A stretch of DNA of 64,000 nucleotides from Burkholderia catarinensis (GCF_001883705.2 NZ_MDEQ02000007.1:282937-346936); one strand, 5' to 3'. Shown: positions 1-9,876, numbered from the stretch's first letter. Made by a program: numbers and translations. Notes: generated by a model not told the origin, from the sequence alone.

Positions 1-424
1 CCGCGTCGAGCCCGACCTGCGCCATCGCGGCCCGCGCGTCGTCGCGCAGCCGCGCGCGGTCGATGATCCCGAAGCGCCGCGGCAGGCGGTTCAGGAACAG
101 GTTTTCGGCGACCGTCAGCGTCGGCAGCAGGTTCAGTTCCTGCATCACCATGCGCACGCCGAGCGCCTCGGCCTGCGTGCGGCTCGCCGGCACATACGCG
201 CGACCGCCGAGCTGCATCGTGCCGGTGGTCGGTTCGACGAGTCCGCCGATGATCTTCGACAGCGTGCTCTTGCCGGCGCCGTTCTCGCCCGTCAGCGCGA
301 GCGCCTGGCCCGGCGCGAGCGTCAGCGTGACGTCGGAGAGCACGGGTTCGGCATAGGTCTTGCCGATACCGGATACGGACAGCACGGGAACGGCTGAACG
401 GGAGGGTTGGAAGGTCGATTCCAT
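1..424 (-). CDS. Sugar ABC transporter ATP-binding protein, N-terminal part
   Basis: The gene runs off the left edge, so only about the first 141 residues are seen. The start is the ATG at 424. A Walker A motif GENGAGKST follows a short N-terminal lead, as in RbsA/MglA-type ATPases that energise monosaccharide import. The downstream periplasmic sugar-binding gene is on the same strand about 145 bp upstream in transcription order, which fits one sugar-import operon. The sugar cannot be told from this fragment, and the second ATPase half and the permease lie outside the window. Confidence 0.85.
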   Translation of the reverse strand, partial: MESTFQPSRSAVPVLSVSGIGKTYAEPVLSDVTLTLAPGQALALTGENGAGKSTLSKIIGGLVEPTTGTMQLGGRAYVPASRTQAEALGVRMVMQELNLLPTLTVAENLFLNRLPRRFGIIDRARLRDDARAAMAQVGLDA

Positions 425-569
425 CGCGATCCTGGTTGCGGCCGCGCGCACGCGGCGCGCGGGTATGACGCTCACAAGTGCATGTGCATGCAGTGGCCGT
501 GATCGCGCTCACCCAGAATAACGGCCGCCGCGCCGGATTCTTGAGGGCGGCGGCCGTATCGGGGCCGCG

Positions 570-1520
570 TCACTTCGTCACGAGATCCACCGGCGTCTCG
601 ACCACGCCGGACATGTCTGCCTGCTTGCGATGCTCGGCGATCGCCTTGAGCGCGGTGTCGATGCCGAACACGGCCTGCTTCGCCGCATATTGATCGGCGG
701 TCGCGAGCACGCGACCGTCCTTCAGCATCGGCTTGATCGCGTTGATGTTGTCGTAGCCGACCACCGCCACCTTGCCCTGCTTGCCGGCCGCGCGCACCGC
801 CGACACCGCGCCGATCGCCATGTTGTCGTTGCCGCACAGCAGCGCCTTCAGGTTCGGGTATTCGTTGAGCATCGCGGCAGCGACCGCATTGCCCTTGTCG
901 ATCTCCCATTCGCCCGACTGCACCGAGACGACCTTCATCCCGCCCGCCTTCATCGCGTCCTGGAAGCCGGCCGTGCGCTGCTGCGCGTTGGTCGTCGTCG
1001 ACACGCCTTCGACGATGCCGACCTGGTCGCCCGCCTTCAGCCGCTTCGCGAGGTAATCGCCGATCTTGCGCGCGCCCTTGCGGTTGTCCGGGCCGACGAA
1101 CGGCACGTTCAGGTTCTTCGCCTTCAGCACGTCGGGATCGAGCCGGTTGTCGATGTTCACGACGACGATGCCCGCGTCGACGGCCTTCTTCACGACCGGC
1201 ACGAGCGCCTTCGAATCGGCCGGCGCGAGCACGATCGCGTCGACCTTCGACACGATCATCTGCTCGACGATGCGGATCTGGTTCGCGGTGTCGGTCTCGT
1301 CCTTGATGCCGTTGGTGATCAGGTCGAACTGGCTCGCGTTGTGTTTCTGGTATTCCTTCGCGCCGGTTTCCATCGTCAGGAAGAACTCGTTGGCGAGCGA
1401 CTTCATCACGAGCGCGACCTTCGGCTTGGCCGCAGATTGCGCGTGGACGGCCGGTGCGGCGGCGACCGCGACGGCGGCGAGCGCGGCGGTCAGGAAGCGA
1501 CGGCGAAAGCGGACATTCAT
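570..1520 (-). CDS. Periplasmic sugar-binding protein of ABC transporter (RbsB-like)
   Basis: The protein has 316 residues. The ATG at 1520 is chosen because AGGAG lies 6 nt upstream and it gives a clean signal peptide (basic MNVRFRRR, hydrophobic stretch, VHA-Q cleavage near residue 27). The mature part is a type I periplasmic-binding fold of the ribose/xylose family, with motifs such as IVLAPADSKALVPVV and a C-terminal GYDNINAIKPML typical of LacI/RbsB folds. It would capture a sugar in the periplasm and pass it to the transporter whose ATPase starts at 424. A LacI-type palindrome lies about 63 bp upstream. The ligand is not identified. Confidence 0.88.
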   Translation of the reverse strand: MNVRFRRRFLTAALAAVAVAAAPAVHAQSAAKPKVALVMKSLANEFFLTMETGAKEYQKHNASQFDLITNGIKDETDTANQIRIVEQMIVSKVDAIVLAPADSKALVPVVKKAVDAGIVVVNIDNRLDPDVLKAKNLNVPFVGPDNRKGARKIGDYLAKRLKAGDQVGIVEGVSTTTNAQQRTAGFQDAMKAGGMKVVSVQSGEWEIDKGNAVAAAMLNEYPNLKALLCGNDNMAIGAVSAVRAAGKQGKVAVVGYDNINAIKPMLKDGRVLATADQYAAKQAVFGIDTALKAIAEHRKQADMSGVVETPVDLVTK

Positions 1521-1582
1521 ACACATCTCCTGGCGACTGGCCCGAAGGGCCGGATTATTGTTTGGTTGTTGTTTTAATGTGA

Positions 1583-1594
1583 GCAAACGTTTGC
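1583..1594. promoter_or_regulatory. LacI/GalR-type operator palindrome
   Basis: The perfect palindrome GCAAACGTTTGC has the central CG typical of LacI/GalR-family operators. It lies 63 bp upstream of the sugar-binding protein start, a normal place for repression of the operon. No LacI-family gene is visible in the window. The rest of 1521-1847 (about 327 bp) holds no convincing gene, only GC-rich inverted repeats near 1691-1720. Confidence 0.6.
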
Positions 1595-1847
1595 GCCACA
1601 CTACCCGGGCAATGGCCATCGATGCTGCTGTCGGTACCACGAAATGGAAGCGAGGCAGACGGCCGACTGCCTGGCGCGTGCTGTCGTTTACGCGCCGCCG
1701 CCGGCGGGACGCCGGCGGAGTGAAAGACATGCTGTACCGATTCGCTTCGACGCGCAACCTGTCTGAACAATATTTAAGGGTTTATTCGGAGTGCGCGATC
1801 GTGCGTCACGACGCGCAAATGCCACACTTGCGAAAGGCCGCCGCGCG

Positions 1848-2234
1848 TCACGCCGGGTCCTGCGGCGCCGGTTCGTCTTCATCGGCTGACGGCGGTTCGC
1901 CGAAACGGTTCGCATACGGCGTGCCGGCGATGAAGCCGTTCATCACGAGCAACGCGATCGCACCGACGATCGGCACGAAGAGCAGCAGCATCCACCATCC
2001 CGACCTGTCAATGTCGTGCAGCCGCTTCACGCCGACGGCAATCGACGACCACACCGCGACGGCCGCGATCGCGACGAAGACAAGCATCGCCAGCAGCGGT
2101 AGATCGTCATCCGACGCCCCGCGGGAACCCGCATCGAAAAACACGCTGATCAACGTGGAAACCAGCGCGTAGAGCCACCACGGCAGGCGCCCGATGCGGC
2201 CTTCGAAGGAAAAGAGAAACCACTTCAGATTCAT
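1848..2234 (-). CDS. DUF805 family membrane protein
   Basis: The protein has 128 residues from the ATG at 2234, with GGAGAGG about 7 nt upstream. It begins MNLKWFLFSFEGRIGRLPWW, the usual DUF805 opening, has about three to four hydrophobic segments, and carries the family motif VKRLHDIDRSGWW at its centre. The tail is acidic and proline-rich. The cellular role of DUF805 is unknown; it is an inner-membrane protein. The reading frame stays open upstream through the hexamer repeat at 2375-2440, where it would encode a His-Leu repeat, but the ribosome site favours 2234. Confidence 0.85.
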   Translation of the reverse strand: MNLKWFLFSFEGRIGRLPWWLYALVSTLISVFFDAGSRGASDDDLPLLAMLVFVAIAAVAVWSSIAVGVKRLHDIDRSGWWMLLLFVPIVGAIALLVMNGFIAGTPYANRFGEPPSADEDEPAPQDPA

Positions 2235-2374
2235 TGTTCGCCTCTCCGTCGCGCGTGTTGCGGCCCGCGCAATATGTCGTCGAATGTGTCGGAACCGGTA
2301 ATTCGCGTGCGTTGTTTTGTGAATGCGGACTGCCTGCCGGTTTCGCTTGCCGCGCTTCGCCCCGGCGTTGCGCC

Positions 2375-2440
2375 GCAGGTGCAGGTGCAGGTGCAGGTGC
2401 AGGTGCAGGTGCAGGTGCAGGTGCAGGTGCAGGTGCAGGT
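2375..2440. repeat. 11-copy GCAGGT hexamer tandem repeat
   Basis: Eleven perfect copies of GCAGGT lie about 140 bp upstream of the DUF805 start. A hexamer preserves frame, so copy-number change would not switch a frame on or off but would alter promoter spacing. The whole interval 2235-2790 (about 555 bp) lacks a supported gene; the long arginine-rich frames across it look like shadows. Confidence 0.95.
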
Positions 2441-2790
2441 CCAAGCCGGTCGGTCGGGATGACAGCCGTGGGACAGCCTGAACGCCCGTCATCCGGCATT
2501 CACGCGCATTGAATCATATCTTCTGAAAAACAGCCCGTTCGGCAAGACGTCCGGCCGGAACCGCAACGAAGCGTTCGGACGTGCCCGTCTTGTTCTTCTG
2601 CCCGCAGGCGAACGCGTGTCGATCGCCGCTTGCGGCGAAGCACCGGACTGACAACCGCGATTGCGGTCGACGATTCGATGAGTCGGACAACCATCACGCC
2701 GGCCAATCCGTTGCCGTCTCGTGCATGGCGTCCTGCGCGCACGTCGCGCCGCCCGCGGCAACTGCCCGGACGGCGCGCGACGCACGGTGG

Positions 2791-3717
2791 TCAAACGGCT
2801 TCGCGCAACTGCCCCGCGATTTCCGCTTCGTTCAGGTGCGGCGCGAACATCTCGATCAGCCGGTACGCATACGCGCGCAGGAACGCGCCCTTGCGCAGCC
2901 CGACCCGCGTCGTGCTCGCCTCGAACAGGTGCTGCGTATCGAGCGCGACGAGCCCCGTGTCGCGCTGCGGATCGTAGGCCATCGCCGCGACGACGCCGAT
3001 CCCCATCCCGAGTTCGACATAGGTCTTGATCACGTCCGCGTCGATCGCGGTCAGCACGACGTCGGGCACGGCGCCCGCCTGCGTGAACGCCTGGTCGATG
3101 TGCGAGCGGCCCGTGAAGTCCTGATCGTACGTGATGATCGGATACTCGGCGATTTCCTCGAGCGTCAGGTTCTCGCGGCCGACGAGCGGATGGCCCTTCG
3201 GCACGACGACCGTGTGGTGCCACGAATAGCACGGGAACGTGACGATGTCCGGATAGCGGTCGAGCGCCTCGGTCGAGATGCCAAGATCGGCCTCGCCGTT
3301 CAGGATCATCTGCGCGATCTGCTGCGGGCTGCCCTGGCGCAGCGCGAGATGCACCTTCGGGAACACGTCGGTGAACTGCCGGATCACCTTCGGCAGCGCG
3401 TAGCGCGCCTGCGTGTGCGTCGTCGCGACGACGAGGTGGCCGCTGTCCTGGTCGGCGAACTGGCGCGCGACGCGGCGCAGGTTCTCGGCATCGAGCAGCA
3501 TCCGCTCGATCAACTGGTGCACGGCCTTGCCGGGCTCCGTGAGCCCCGTCAGCCGCTTGCCGCGCCGGATGAAGATGTCGACGCCCAGTTCATCCTCGAG
3601 ATCCTTGATCTGCTTCGACACGCCCGACTGCGACGTGTACAGCACGTTCGCGACTTCCGTCAGGTTCATGTTCTGGCGCACCGCTTCGCGCACGAATCGC
3701 AATTGCTGAAAATTCAT
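2791..3717 (-). CDS. cysB: LysR-type regulator CysB
   Basis: The protein has 308 residues. The N-terminal winged helix (about 1-60) contains LYTSQSGVSKQIKDLEDELG, and the effector domain carries ATTHTQARYALP near residue 100, the CysB segment that binds the inducer or sulfate. CysB activates sulfate-assimilation genes in response to acetylserine. It is the last gene of the run sbp-cysT-cysW-cysA-cysB, 75 bp after cysA, so it probably also governs this operon. The paralogue SsuR is an alternative name, but linkage to sulfate uptake favours CysB. Confidence 0.93.
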   Translation of the reverse strand: MNFQQLRFVREAVRQNMNLTEVANVLYTSQSGVSKQIKDLEDELGVDIFIRRGKRLTGLTEPGKAVHQLIERMLLDAENLRRVARQFADQDSGHLVVATTHTQARYALPKVIRQFTDVFPKVHLALRQGSPQQIAQMILNGEADLGISTEALDRYPDIVTFPCYSWHHTVVVPKGHPLVGRENLTLEEIAEYPIITYDQDFTGRSHIDQAFTQAGAVPDVVLTAIDADVIKTYVELGMGIGVVAAMAYDPQRDTGLVALDTQHLFEASTTRVGLRKGAFLRAYAYRLIEMFAPHLNEAEIAGQLREAV

Positions 3718-3792
3718 GGGTATGCCTCTTAGGCTGTCGTTGTTTGATTGTCGAATCGGAGCGAATTCCGCCCCCTGCCGCGCATTGTCTCG

Positions 3793-4851
3793 TCAACGCG
3801 CGGGAAATACGCGCACCGCGCGCGGCACGGCCGTCGCGCCGTCGCCGACCTGCAGCGAGAGCGCACGCCATGCGTCGCGGTCGAGTTCCGCTTCGAGGGC
3901 ACCGCCCGCGCGCGCCTCGAGCTCCACACGCACCGAACCGCCGAGCGGGATCACGCGGCGCACGTCCACCGCGATGCCGTCGCGGTGCCCTTCGCCCGCC
4001 GGCCAGAGCTGCAGGTCGTGCGGCCGCACATACGCGTTCGCGGGGCCCGCGAAATCGGCGTCGACCTCGATCGGCGCGGCCGCCCCCTCGGCAACGAAGC
4101 CGCGCCCGGCGACCGTGCCCGGCAGCCGGTTGGCCGCGCCGAGGAATTCGTACACGAACGCGCTCTGCGGATGATCGTAGACGTCCTGCGGGCTGCCGAC
4201 CTGCTCGACGTGGCCGCGATTCAGCACGACGATGCGGTCCGCGACTTCCAGCGCCTCCTCCTGGTCGTGCGTGACGAAGATCGTCGAGATGTGCAGATCG
4301 TCGTGCAGACGACGCAGCCAGCCGCGCAGCTCCTTGCGGACCTTCGCGTCGAGCGCGCCGAACGGCTCGTCGAGCAGCAGCACCTTCGGCTCGACCGCGA
4401 GCGCGCGGGCGAGCGCGATGCGCTGGCGCTGGCCGCCCGACAGCTCGGACGGATAGCGCTGCGCGAGCCAGTCGAGCTGCACGAGCTTCAGCAGTTCGTG
4501 CACCTTGTCGCGAATCGCGGCGTCCGACGGCCGCTCGCGGCGCGGCTTCACGCGCAGCCCGAACGCGACGTTCTCGAACACCGTCATGTGACGGAACAGC
4601 GCGTAGTGCTGGAACACGAAACCGACCTGGCGGTCGCGCGCGCCGACCGATGCGACATCGAGCCCCTGCAGCACGACCTGGCCGGCATCCGCGTGCTCGA
4701 GGCCCGCGATCACGCGCAGCAGCGTGGTCTTGCCGCAGCCGGACGGCCCGAGCAGCGCGACCAGTTCGCCGGGCGGGAAGTCGAGCGAGACGTTGTCGAG
4801 CGCCGTGAAATCGCCGAAGCGCTTCTGAAGGTTACGGACGGTGATACCCAT
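3793..4851 (-). CDS. cysA: Sulfate/thiosulfate ABC transporter ATPase CysA
   Basis: The protein has 352 residues from the ATG at 4851. Walker A GPSGCGKT lies at about 35-42, the ABC signature LSGGQR at about 137-142 and Walker B LLLDEP at about 158-163. The C-terminal third is a TOBE-type regulatory region. It hydrolyses ATP at the inner membrane to drive sulfate and thiosulfate import through CysT-CysW. It follows cysW with 13 bp between, so it is co-transcribed. Confidence 0.95.
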   Translation of the reverse strand: MGITVRNLQKRFGDFTALDNVSLDFPPGELVALLGPSGCGKTTLLRVIAGLEHADAGQVVLQGLDVASVGARDRQVGFVFQHYALFRHMTVFENVAFGLRVKPRRERPSDAAIRDKVHELLKLVQLDWLAQRYPSELSGGQRQRIALARALAVEPKVLLLDEPFGALDAKVRKELRGWLRRLHDDLHISTIFVTHDQEEALEVADRIVVLNRGHVEQVGSPQDVYDHPQSAFVYEFLGAANRLPGTVAGRGFVAEGAAAPIEVDADFAGPANAYVRPHDLQLWPAGEGHRDGIAVDVRRVIPLGGSVRVELEARAGGALEAELDRDAWRALSLQVGDGATAVPRAVRVFPAR

Positions 4852-4864
4852 TCTGGTTGCCTCT

Positions 4865-5809
4865 TTACGATTTCGACGAAACGGCGGCGACAGGGCCGGC
4901 ATGTGCGGGAACGGCGTCGCGCGCGCCGGCCAGTTCGGCGGCGAGATGACGCTCGGCGAGCAGCTTCAGCGCGAGCGTGACGAGCGCGAGCAGCGCCAGC
5001 ACCGACGCCACCGCGAATGCCGCCGCGAAGTTGTATTCGTTGTACAAGATCTCGACGTGCAGCGGCATCGTGTCGGTCTGGCCGCGGATGTGGCCCGACA
5101 CGACCGACACCGCGCCGAACTCGCCCATCGCACGCGCATTGCACAGGATCACGCCGTACAGCAGGCCCCACTTCACGTTCGGCAGCGTCACGCGGCGGAA
5201 GATCTGCCAGCCCGACGCGCCGAGCACGCGCGCGGCTTCTTCCTCGTCGGTGCCTTGCGCCTGCATCAGCGGAATCAGCTCGCGCGCGACGAACGGGAAC
5301 GTGACGAAGATCGTCGCGAGCACGATGCCCGGCACCGCGAAGATGATCTGCACGTCGTGATCCTGCAGCCATGGCCCGAACCAGCCCTGCGCGCCGAACA
5401 GCAGCACGTACACGAGGCCCGAGATCACCGGCGACACCGAGAACGGCAGGTCGATCAGCGTCGTCAGCAGCGCCTTGCCGCGGAATTCGAACTTCGCGAT
5501 CGCCCACGATGCGCACACGCCGAACACCAGGTTCAGCGGCACGGCGATCGCGGCGACGGTCAGCGTCAGCTTGATCGCCGACCACGCGTCGGGATCGGCC
5601 AGCGATTCGAGATAGAAGCCGACGCCCTTTCGCAGCGCCTCGACGAACACCGCGGCGAGCGGCACGACGAGGAAGAACGCGAGGAACACCAGCGCGATGC
5701 CCGTGAGCAGCCAGCGCACGACGCGCGACTCGCTGACGGGGTCGAGCCGTTTCGCGGCGCGCGCGGCCGGAGACGGGGTTTTCAGCACGACGGTGGCCTC
5801 CTGGCTCAT
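4865..5809 (-). CDS. cysW: Sulfate ABC transporter permease CysW
   Basis: The protein has 314 residues and about six membrane segments. The EAA loop reads [20 protein letters not shown], which docks the CysA ATPase. Its ATG overlaps the cysT stop in an ATGA tetranucleotide, so the two permease subunits are translationally coupled. The N-terminus has a cytoplasmic stretch of about 35 residues before the first membrane helix. Confidence 0.95.
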   Translation of the reverse strand: MSQEATVVLKTPSPAARAAKRLDPVSESRVVRWLLTGIALVFLAFFLVVPLAAVFVEALRKGVGFYLESLADPDAWSAIKLTLTVAAIAVPLNLVFGVCASWAIAKFEFRGKALLTTLIDLPFSVSPVISGLVYVLLFGAQGWFGPWLQDHDVQIIFAVPGIVLATIFVTFPFVARELIPLMQAQGTDEEEAARVLGASGWQIFRRVTLPNVKWGLLYGVILCNARAMGEFGAVSVVSGHIRGQTDTMPLHVEILYNEYNFAAAFAVASVLALLALVTLALKLLAERHLAAELAGARDAVPAHAGPVAAVSSKS

Positions 5810-6699
5810 TGCTGGCCTCCTGCTGCGATTGCGGTGACGGTTGCGGGCGCCGGGCCGCTCGCGCCCTTGCTCGTGCGGCGCTGCAGATACCACTGCAGCG
5901 TGTTGATCAGCAGCAGCATCAGGAACGACACGACGAGCATCACGACCGCGAGCGCGGTCGCGCCCGCGTAGTCGTACTGTTCGAGCTTCGTGATGATGAG
6001 CAGCGACGTGATCTCGGATTTCATCGGCACGTTGCCGGCGATGAAGATCACCGACCCGTATTCGCCGAGCGCGCGCGCGAACGCCAGCGCGAAACCGGTG
6101 AGCAGCGCCGGCAGCACGGCCGGCAGCACGACGCGGCGGAACGTCAGCCAGCGCGACGCGCCGAGGCACGCGGCGGCCTCTTCCTGCTCGCGCTCGAAAT
6201 CCTCGAGTACCGGCTGCACGGTGCGCACGACGAACGGCAGCCCGATGAAGGTCAGTGCGACCAGCACGCCGGCCGGCGTGAACGCGATCTTGATGCCGAG
6301 CGGCGCGAGATACTGGCCGACCCAGCCGTTGGTCGCGTAGACGGCCGCGAGCGAGATGCCGGCGACCGACGTCGGCAGCGCGAACGGCAGGTCGACGATC
6401 GCGTCGACGATCCGCTTGAACGGGAACGTGTAGCGCACGAGCACCCACGCGACGAGGAAGCCGAACACGGCGTTGATCAGCGCGCCGCCGAGCGCGGCCG
6501 AGAACGTCAGCCGGTACGACGCGAGCACGCGCGGCGACGTGACGGCGGTGACGAACTGGTCCCACGACAGCGTCGCGGTCTTCAGGAACGTGGCGGCGAG
6601 CGGAATCAGCACCACGAGGCTCAAATAGGCCACCGTGATGCCGAGCGTCACGCCGAAACCGGGCAGCGCGCTCGGCTTGCGAAAGGTGTACGTCGTCAT
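5806..6699 (-). CDS. cysT: Sulfate ABC transporter permease CysT (CysU)
   Basis: The protein has 297 residues with about six membrane helices and an EAA loop [20 protein letters not shown]. It forms the membrane channel for sulfate and thiosulfate with CysW. It lies 122 bp after sbp; a 9-bp GC hairpin sits in that gap and may lower expression relative to the binding protein. Confidence 0.95.
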   Translation of the reverse strand: MTTYTFRKPSALPGFGVTLGITVAYLSLVVLIPLAATFLKTATLSWDQFVTAVTSPRVLASYRLTFSAALGGALINAVFGFLVAWVLVRYTFPFKRIVDAIVDLPFALPTSVAGISLAAVYATNGWVGQYLAPLGIKIAFTPAGVLVALTFIGLPFVVRTVQPVLEDFEREQEEAAACLGASRWLTFRRVVLPAVLPALLTGFALAFARALGEYGSVIFIAGNVPMKSEITSLLIITKLEQYDYAGATALAVVMLVVSFLMLLLINTLQWYLQRRTSKGASGPAPATVTAIAAGGQQ

Positions 6700-6744
6700 C
6701 GGATGCTCTTGCTGGGTCGATGCTGCTCACGGGTCCGACGCAAA

Positions 6745-6770
6745 CGCCGGCGCGATGAATTGCGCCGGCG
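6745..6770. promoter_or_regulatory. Intercistronic hairpin between sbp and cysT
   Basis: CGCCGGCGC at 6745-6753 pairs perfectly with GCGCCGGCG at 6762-6770 across an 8-nt loop. There is no U-tract, so it is more likely an RNA-stabilising or attenuating stem than a full terminator. Such stems after binding-protein genes commonly give high receptor and low permease levels; that role is inferred here. Confidence 0.6.
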
Positions 6771-6821
6771 GCCCGTCGGGAATGCGGCGCACTGTCGTGG
6801 CGCGCCGCTGTCGTTATGGCG

Positions 6822-7859
6822 TTACTGCGGCTTGTAGATCGAATCGAACACGCCGCCGTCCGCGAAATGCGTCTTCTGCGCATTCGTCCAGCCGCCGAAC
6901 GTGTCGTCGACCGTGTACAGCTTCAGCTTCGGGAACTGCTTCGTCAGCTCCGCCGGCACGTTCTTCGAACGCGGCCGGTAGTAGTTGCGCGCCGCGATCT
7001 CCTGGCCCTGCGGGCTGTACAGGAAGTTCAGGTAGGCGTCGGCCAGCTTGCGCGTGCCCTTCTTGTCGACCACCTTGTCGACCACCGCGACGGGCGGCTC
7101 GGCCAGGATGCTCACCGACGGCACGACGATCTCGAACTTGTCGGTGCCGAACTCCTTGACCGACAGGAATGCCTCGTTTTCCCATGCGATCAGCACGTCG
7201 CCGATCCCGCGCTGCACGAAACTCGTCGTCGCGCCGCGCGCGCCCGAATCGAGCACGCCTGCGTTCTTGTAGAGCTTCGTGACGAATTCCTTCGCCGCCT
7301 GCTCGTTGCCGCCCGGCTTGTGCACCGCGTACGCCCACGCGGCCAGGTAGTTCCAGCGCGCGCCGCCCGACGTCTTCGGGTTCGGCGTGACGATCGAGAT
7401 GCCCGGCTTGGTCAGGTCGTCCCAGTCCTTGATCCCCTTCGGATTGCCCTTGCGCACCAGGAACACGATCGTCGACGTGTACGGCGACGCGTTGTCGGGC
7501 AGGCGCTTCTGCCAGTCCTTGTTGACGAGCCCCTTGTTCGCGAGCGCGTCGATGTCGTATGCCAGCGCCAGCGTGACCACGTCGGCCTGCAGGCCGTCGA
7601 GCACCGAGCGCGCCTGCGCGCCCGAACCGCCGTGCGACTGCTTGAAGTTGACGGTCTCGCCCGTCTTCGCCTTCCACTCCTTGCCGAACGCCTGGTTGAA
7701 GTCCTGATAAAGCTCGCGCGTCGGGTCGTACGACACGTTCAGGAACGTCGTATCGGCCCGGGCATGCGTCACGACGCCCAGCGCCGCCGCCGCGCCCAGC
7801 GCGAGTGTTGCGATCAGGCGGCCCGCTCCGCCCACCAGCCCCGTATTGCGCTTCGCCAT
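6822..7859 (-). CDS. sbp: Periplasmic sulfate-binding protein
   Basis: The protein has 345 residues with a signal peptide of about 35 residues ending THARA. The mature start [19 protein letters not shown] and the segment [13 protein letters not shown] match the sulfate-binding family (Sbp/CysP), which binds sulfate by main-chain hydrogen bonds. It is the first gene of the cys transporter operon. Upstream, 7921-7934 contains GATTA-AAAA-TAATC in an A/T-rich stretch that is a plausible CysB target, given that the operon ends in cysB. Confidence 0.93.
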   Translation of the reverse strand: MAKRNTGLVGGAGRLIATLALGAAAALGVVTHARADTTFLNVSYDPTRELYQDFNQAFGKEWKAKTGETVNFKQSHGGSGAQARSVLDGLQADVVTLALAYDIDALANKGLVNKDWQKRLPDNASPYTSTIVFLVRKGNPKGIKDWDDLTKPGISIVTPNPKTSGGARWNYLAAWAYAVHKPGGNEQAAKEFVTKLYKNAGVLDSGARGATTSFVQRGIGDVLIAWENEAFLSVKEFGTDKFEIVVPSVSILAEPPVAVVDKVVDKKGTRKLADAYLNFLYSPQGQEIAARNYYRPRSKNVPAELTKQFPKLKLYTVDDTFGGWTNAQKTHFADGGVFDSIYKPQ

Positions 7860-8052
7860 CCTTGGTTCTCCCGTGTTGTCGGTCTTGCGATGTCGGGCCA
7901 GTCTAGCGAACGGGCTACATGATTAAAAATAATCGTTCCTCATTTTTTAATACCCAAAAGTGCTAACGCATACGGGATGGACGGTTGCGGCAGATGAACC
8001 GGCGTCCGGACGTCGCGAAACCACGCCGGAACCGGCGTGATCGCGTCGAACC

Positions 8053-8067
8053 TCAAGTAACACTTGA
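8053..8067. promoter_or_regulatory. Inverted repeat between sbp and lexA
   Basis: TCAAGT-AAC-ACTTGA is a perfect 6-bp inverted repeat with a 3-nt spacer. It lies between the divergent sbp and lexA genes, 14 bp before the first SOS box. It could be an operator for another regulator acting on either gene; no protein is assigned. Confidence 0.4.
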
Positions 8068-8080
8068 AATTCGCGAAGTA

Positions 8081-8116
8081 CTGTATAAAAATACAGCGTA
8101 CTGTCTATCCATACAG
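8081..8116 (+). promoter_or_regulatory. Two SOS boxes upstream of lexA
   Basis: CTGTATAAAAATACAG (8081-8096) and CTGTCTATCCATACAG (8101-8116) both match the LexA operator pattern CTGT-N8-ACAG. They are 4 bp apart, and the second ends 7 bp before the lexA ATG. This is the classic arrangement for LexA autorepression and tight SOS control. Confidence 0.95.
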
Positions 8117-8123
8117 TTAAGCC

Positions 8124-8771
8124 ATGACCAAACTCACCGCCCGTCAGCAGCAAGTGTTCGACTTGATCCGTCGCGCGATCGAGCGCTCCGGATTCCCGCC
8201 CACCCGCGCCGAGATTGCGGCCGAACTGGGCTTCAGCTCGCCGAATGCGGCCGAGGAGCACCTGCGCGCACTGGCGCGCAAGGGTGTGATCGAGCTGGCC
8301 GCCGGTGCGTCGCGCGGCATCCGCCTGCTCGGCCTCGACGACGCCCCGCACCAGTTCACGCTGCCGCACGCCGGCCTGATGCAGTTGTCGCTGCCGCTCG
8401 TCGGCCGCGTCGCGGCCGGTAGCCCGATCCTCGCGCAGGAACACATCTCGCAGCACTACGCGTGCGATCCCGCGCTGTTCTCCAGCAAGCCCGACTACCT
8501 GCTGAAGGTGCGCGGCCTGTCGATGCGCGACGCCGGCATCCTCGATGGCGACCTGCTCGCCGTGCAGAAGCGCACGGAAGCAAAGGACGGCCAGATCATC
8601 GTCGCGCGTCTCGGCGACGACGTCACGGTCAAGCGCCTGATGCGCCGGCCGGGCGGCCTCGAGCTGATCGCGGAGAACCCGGATTACGAAAACATCTTCG
8701 TCAAGGCCGGCAGCGCGGAATTCGCGCTGGAAGGCATCGCCGTCGGGCTGATCCGCTCGGGCGAACTCTGA
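8124..8771 (+). CDS. lexA: LexA repressor, SOS response
   Basis: The protein has 215 residues. The N-terminal winged helix (about 1-70) includes [20 protein letters not shown]. The self-cleavage site is Ala98-Gly99 in GRVAAGSPI, with catalytic Ser133 (GLSMRD) and Lys170 (TVKRL), so it is a functional S24 autopeptidase activated by RecA filaments. Two operators lie directly upstream. The two following genes are 26 and 29 bp apart on the same strand and may be co-induced by DNA damage. Confidence 0.98.
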   Translation: MTKLTARQQQVFDLIRRAIERSGFPPTRAEIAAELGFSSPNAAEEHLRALARKGVIELAAGASRGIRLLGLDDAPHQFTLPHAGLMQLSLPLVGRVAAGSPILAQEHISQHYACDPALFSSKPDYLLKVRGLSMRDAGILDGDLLAVQKRTEAKDGQIIVARLGDDVTVKRLMRRPGGLELIAENPDYENIFVKAGSAEFALEGIAVGLIRSGEL

Positions 8772-8797
8772 CATTCCGTCTCGCTGAGGAGAACATC

Positions 8798-9133
8798 ATG
8801 GAACGCCTTTCCCGTTTGCTGCCTTTCCGTCAATTCGGTCGCCTGCGCCATCTGCGCGGCCGCACGCCCTGCGCACCGCTGTCCGCGGCGGCGCCCGTGC
8901 AAGAAGAAGTCGCAGTCGAACGGCAGGCGTCCCTGCTGCCGTCGGCGCTCCCCGCTTTCGCGCGGGTGTCGCTGAACGCCGGCCTGAATCACGCGGAGCC
9001 AGCGCGCCGCGCGCCGGTGCGCATCTATCACGGTCGTTCGCGCCTGATCATGGTCGGCACGATCGACGCCGTGTGCCGGATGCTCGATCGCTGCATCGCG
9101 GAGGAACGATCGGCCGCGCAAAGCGGTCTCTGA
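8798..9133 (+). CDS. Small protein of unknown function downstream of lexA
   Basis: The protein has 111 residues from the ATG at 8798, with GAGGAG 6 nt upstream. It is basic at the N-terminus (RLLPFRQFGRLRHLRGR), has a low-complexity middle, and ends in a segment with YHGRSRLIMVGTIDAVCRML. No signal peptide, membrane helix or known domain is recognised. It lies 26 bp after lexA, so it should be under the same SOS promoter. In Pseudomonas the corresponding slot holds sulA; sequence similarity to SulA is not evident, so any link to cell-division arrest is only positional. Confidence 0.75.
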   Translation: MERLSRLLPFRQFGRLRHLRGRTPCAPLSAAAPVQEEVAVERQASLLPSALPAFARVSLNAGLNHAEPARRAPVRIYHGRSRLIMVGTIDAVCRMLDRCIAEERSAAQSGL

Positions 9134-9162
9134 TTGCGGAGCATTCCCGCACCGGAGGCAAC

Positions 9163-9876
9163 GTGACTGGATCTTCGGGCCGCGCATGGCGGCTCAAGCC
9201 CGTGCTGATCGTCGTGCTGGCGGTCGCCGCCATTGCGGCGATTTGCTATGCATACGCGTCACCGTACGTCGCGCTCGGTCGCCTGAAATCGGCGATCGAT
9301 GCGCGCGATGCGCAGGCCATCAGTGAACATGTCGACTTTCCGTCGCTGCGCATCAGCCTGAAGCAGCAGGTCACGGAAGAATTGATGCGCCGGATCGACG
9401 CGGTGAAGAAGGACAATCCGCTCGCGGTGATCGGTGTGCTGATCGGGTCCGCGCTGGTCGGCCCGCTGGTCGATGCGTATGCGACCCCGGAGGGCGTGGC
9501 CGCGCTGATGAGCGGATTGCCGCCGCGCGGCAATCGGGGCGAGCGTCCGCCTGAATGGTCGAATCTGCCGCCTAGCGATGCGCGTGGCAACCCGCCGGCC
9601 GCACCGCCGGTCAATCCGGCTCCGGCGAGCGCAGCCGTTCCGGGCAGCAACGCGCCCGCCGCCGCGTCATCGCCGGCACCGGCCGCTGCCGCACCGGCCA
9701 GTCCGGGCAATGCAACCCATCCGCCGCACCAGCAGCAAACCAGCGCCGGCTACCGGAATGTCGACGAATTCGTCGTGACATACCAGCGCAGCGCCGACGG
9801 CACACGCTATGCGGCGATATTCCATCGCTTCGGGCTGTTTTCGTGGAAACTGTCTGCGATCGACCTGCATGCGTAG
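9163..9876 (+). CDS. DUF2939-like membrane-anchored protein
   Basis: The protein has 237 residues from the GTG at 9163, chosen for GGAGG 4 nt upstream. One N-terminal membrane helix (VLIVVLAVAAIAAICY) is followed by the family feature YASPYVALGRLKSAIDARDA and FPSLRISLKQQ. A proline/alanine-rich linker runs over about residues 140-190, then a small C-terminal domain ending FHRFGLFSWKLSAIDL. It is probably a periplasmic protein held in the inner membrane. The function is unknown. Its place 29 bp after the lexA-linked gene suggests co-transcription. Confidence 0.8.
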   Translation: MTGSSGRAWRLKPVLIVVLAVAAIAAICYAYASPYVALGRLKSAIDARDAQAISEHVDFPSLRISLKQQVTEELMRRIDAVKKDNPLAVIGVLIGSALVGPLVDAYATPEGVAALMSGLPPRGNRGERPPEWSNLPPSDARGNPPAAPPVNPAPASAAVPGSNAPAAASSPAPAAAAPASPGNATHPPHQQQTSAGYRNVDEFVVTYQRSADGTRYAAIFHRFGLFSWKLSAIDLHA

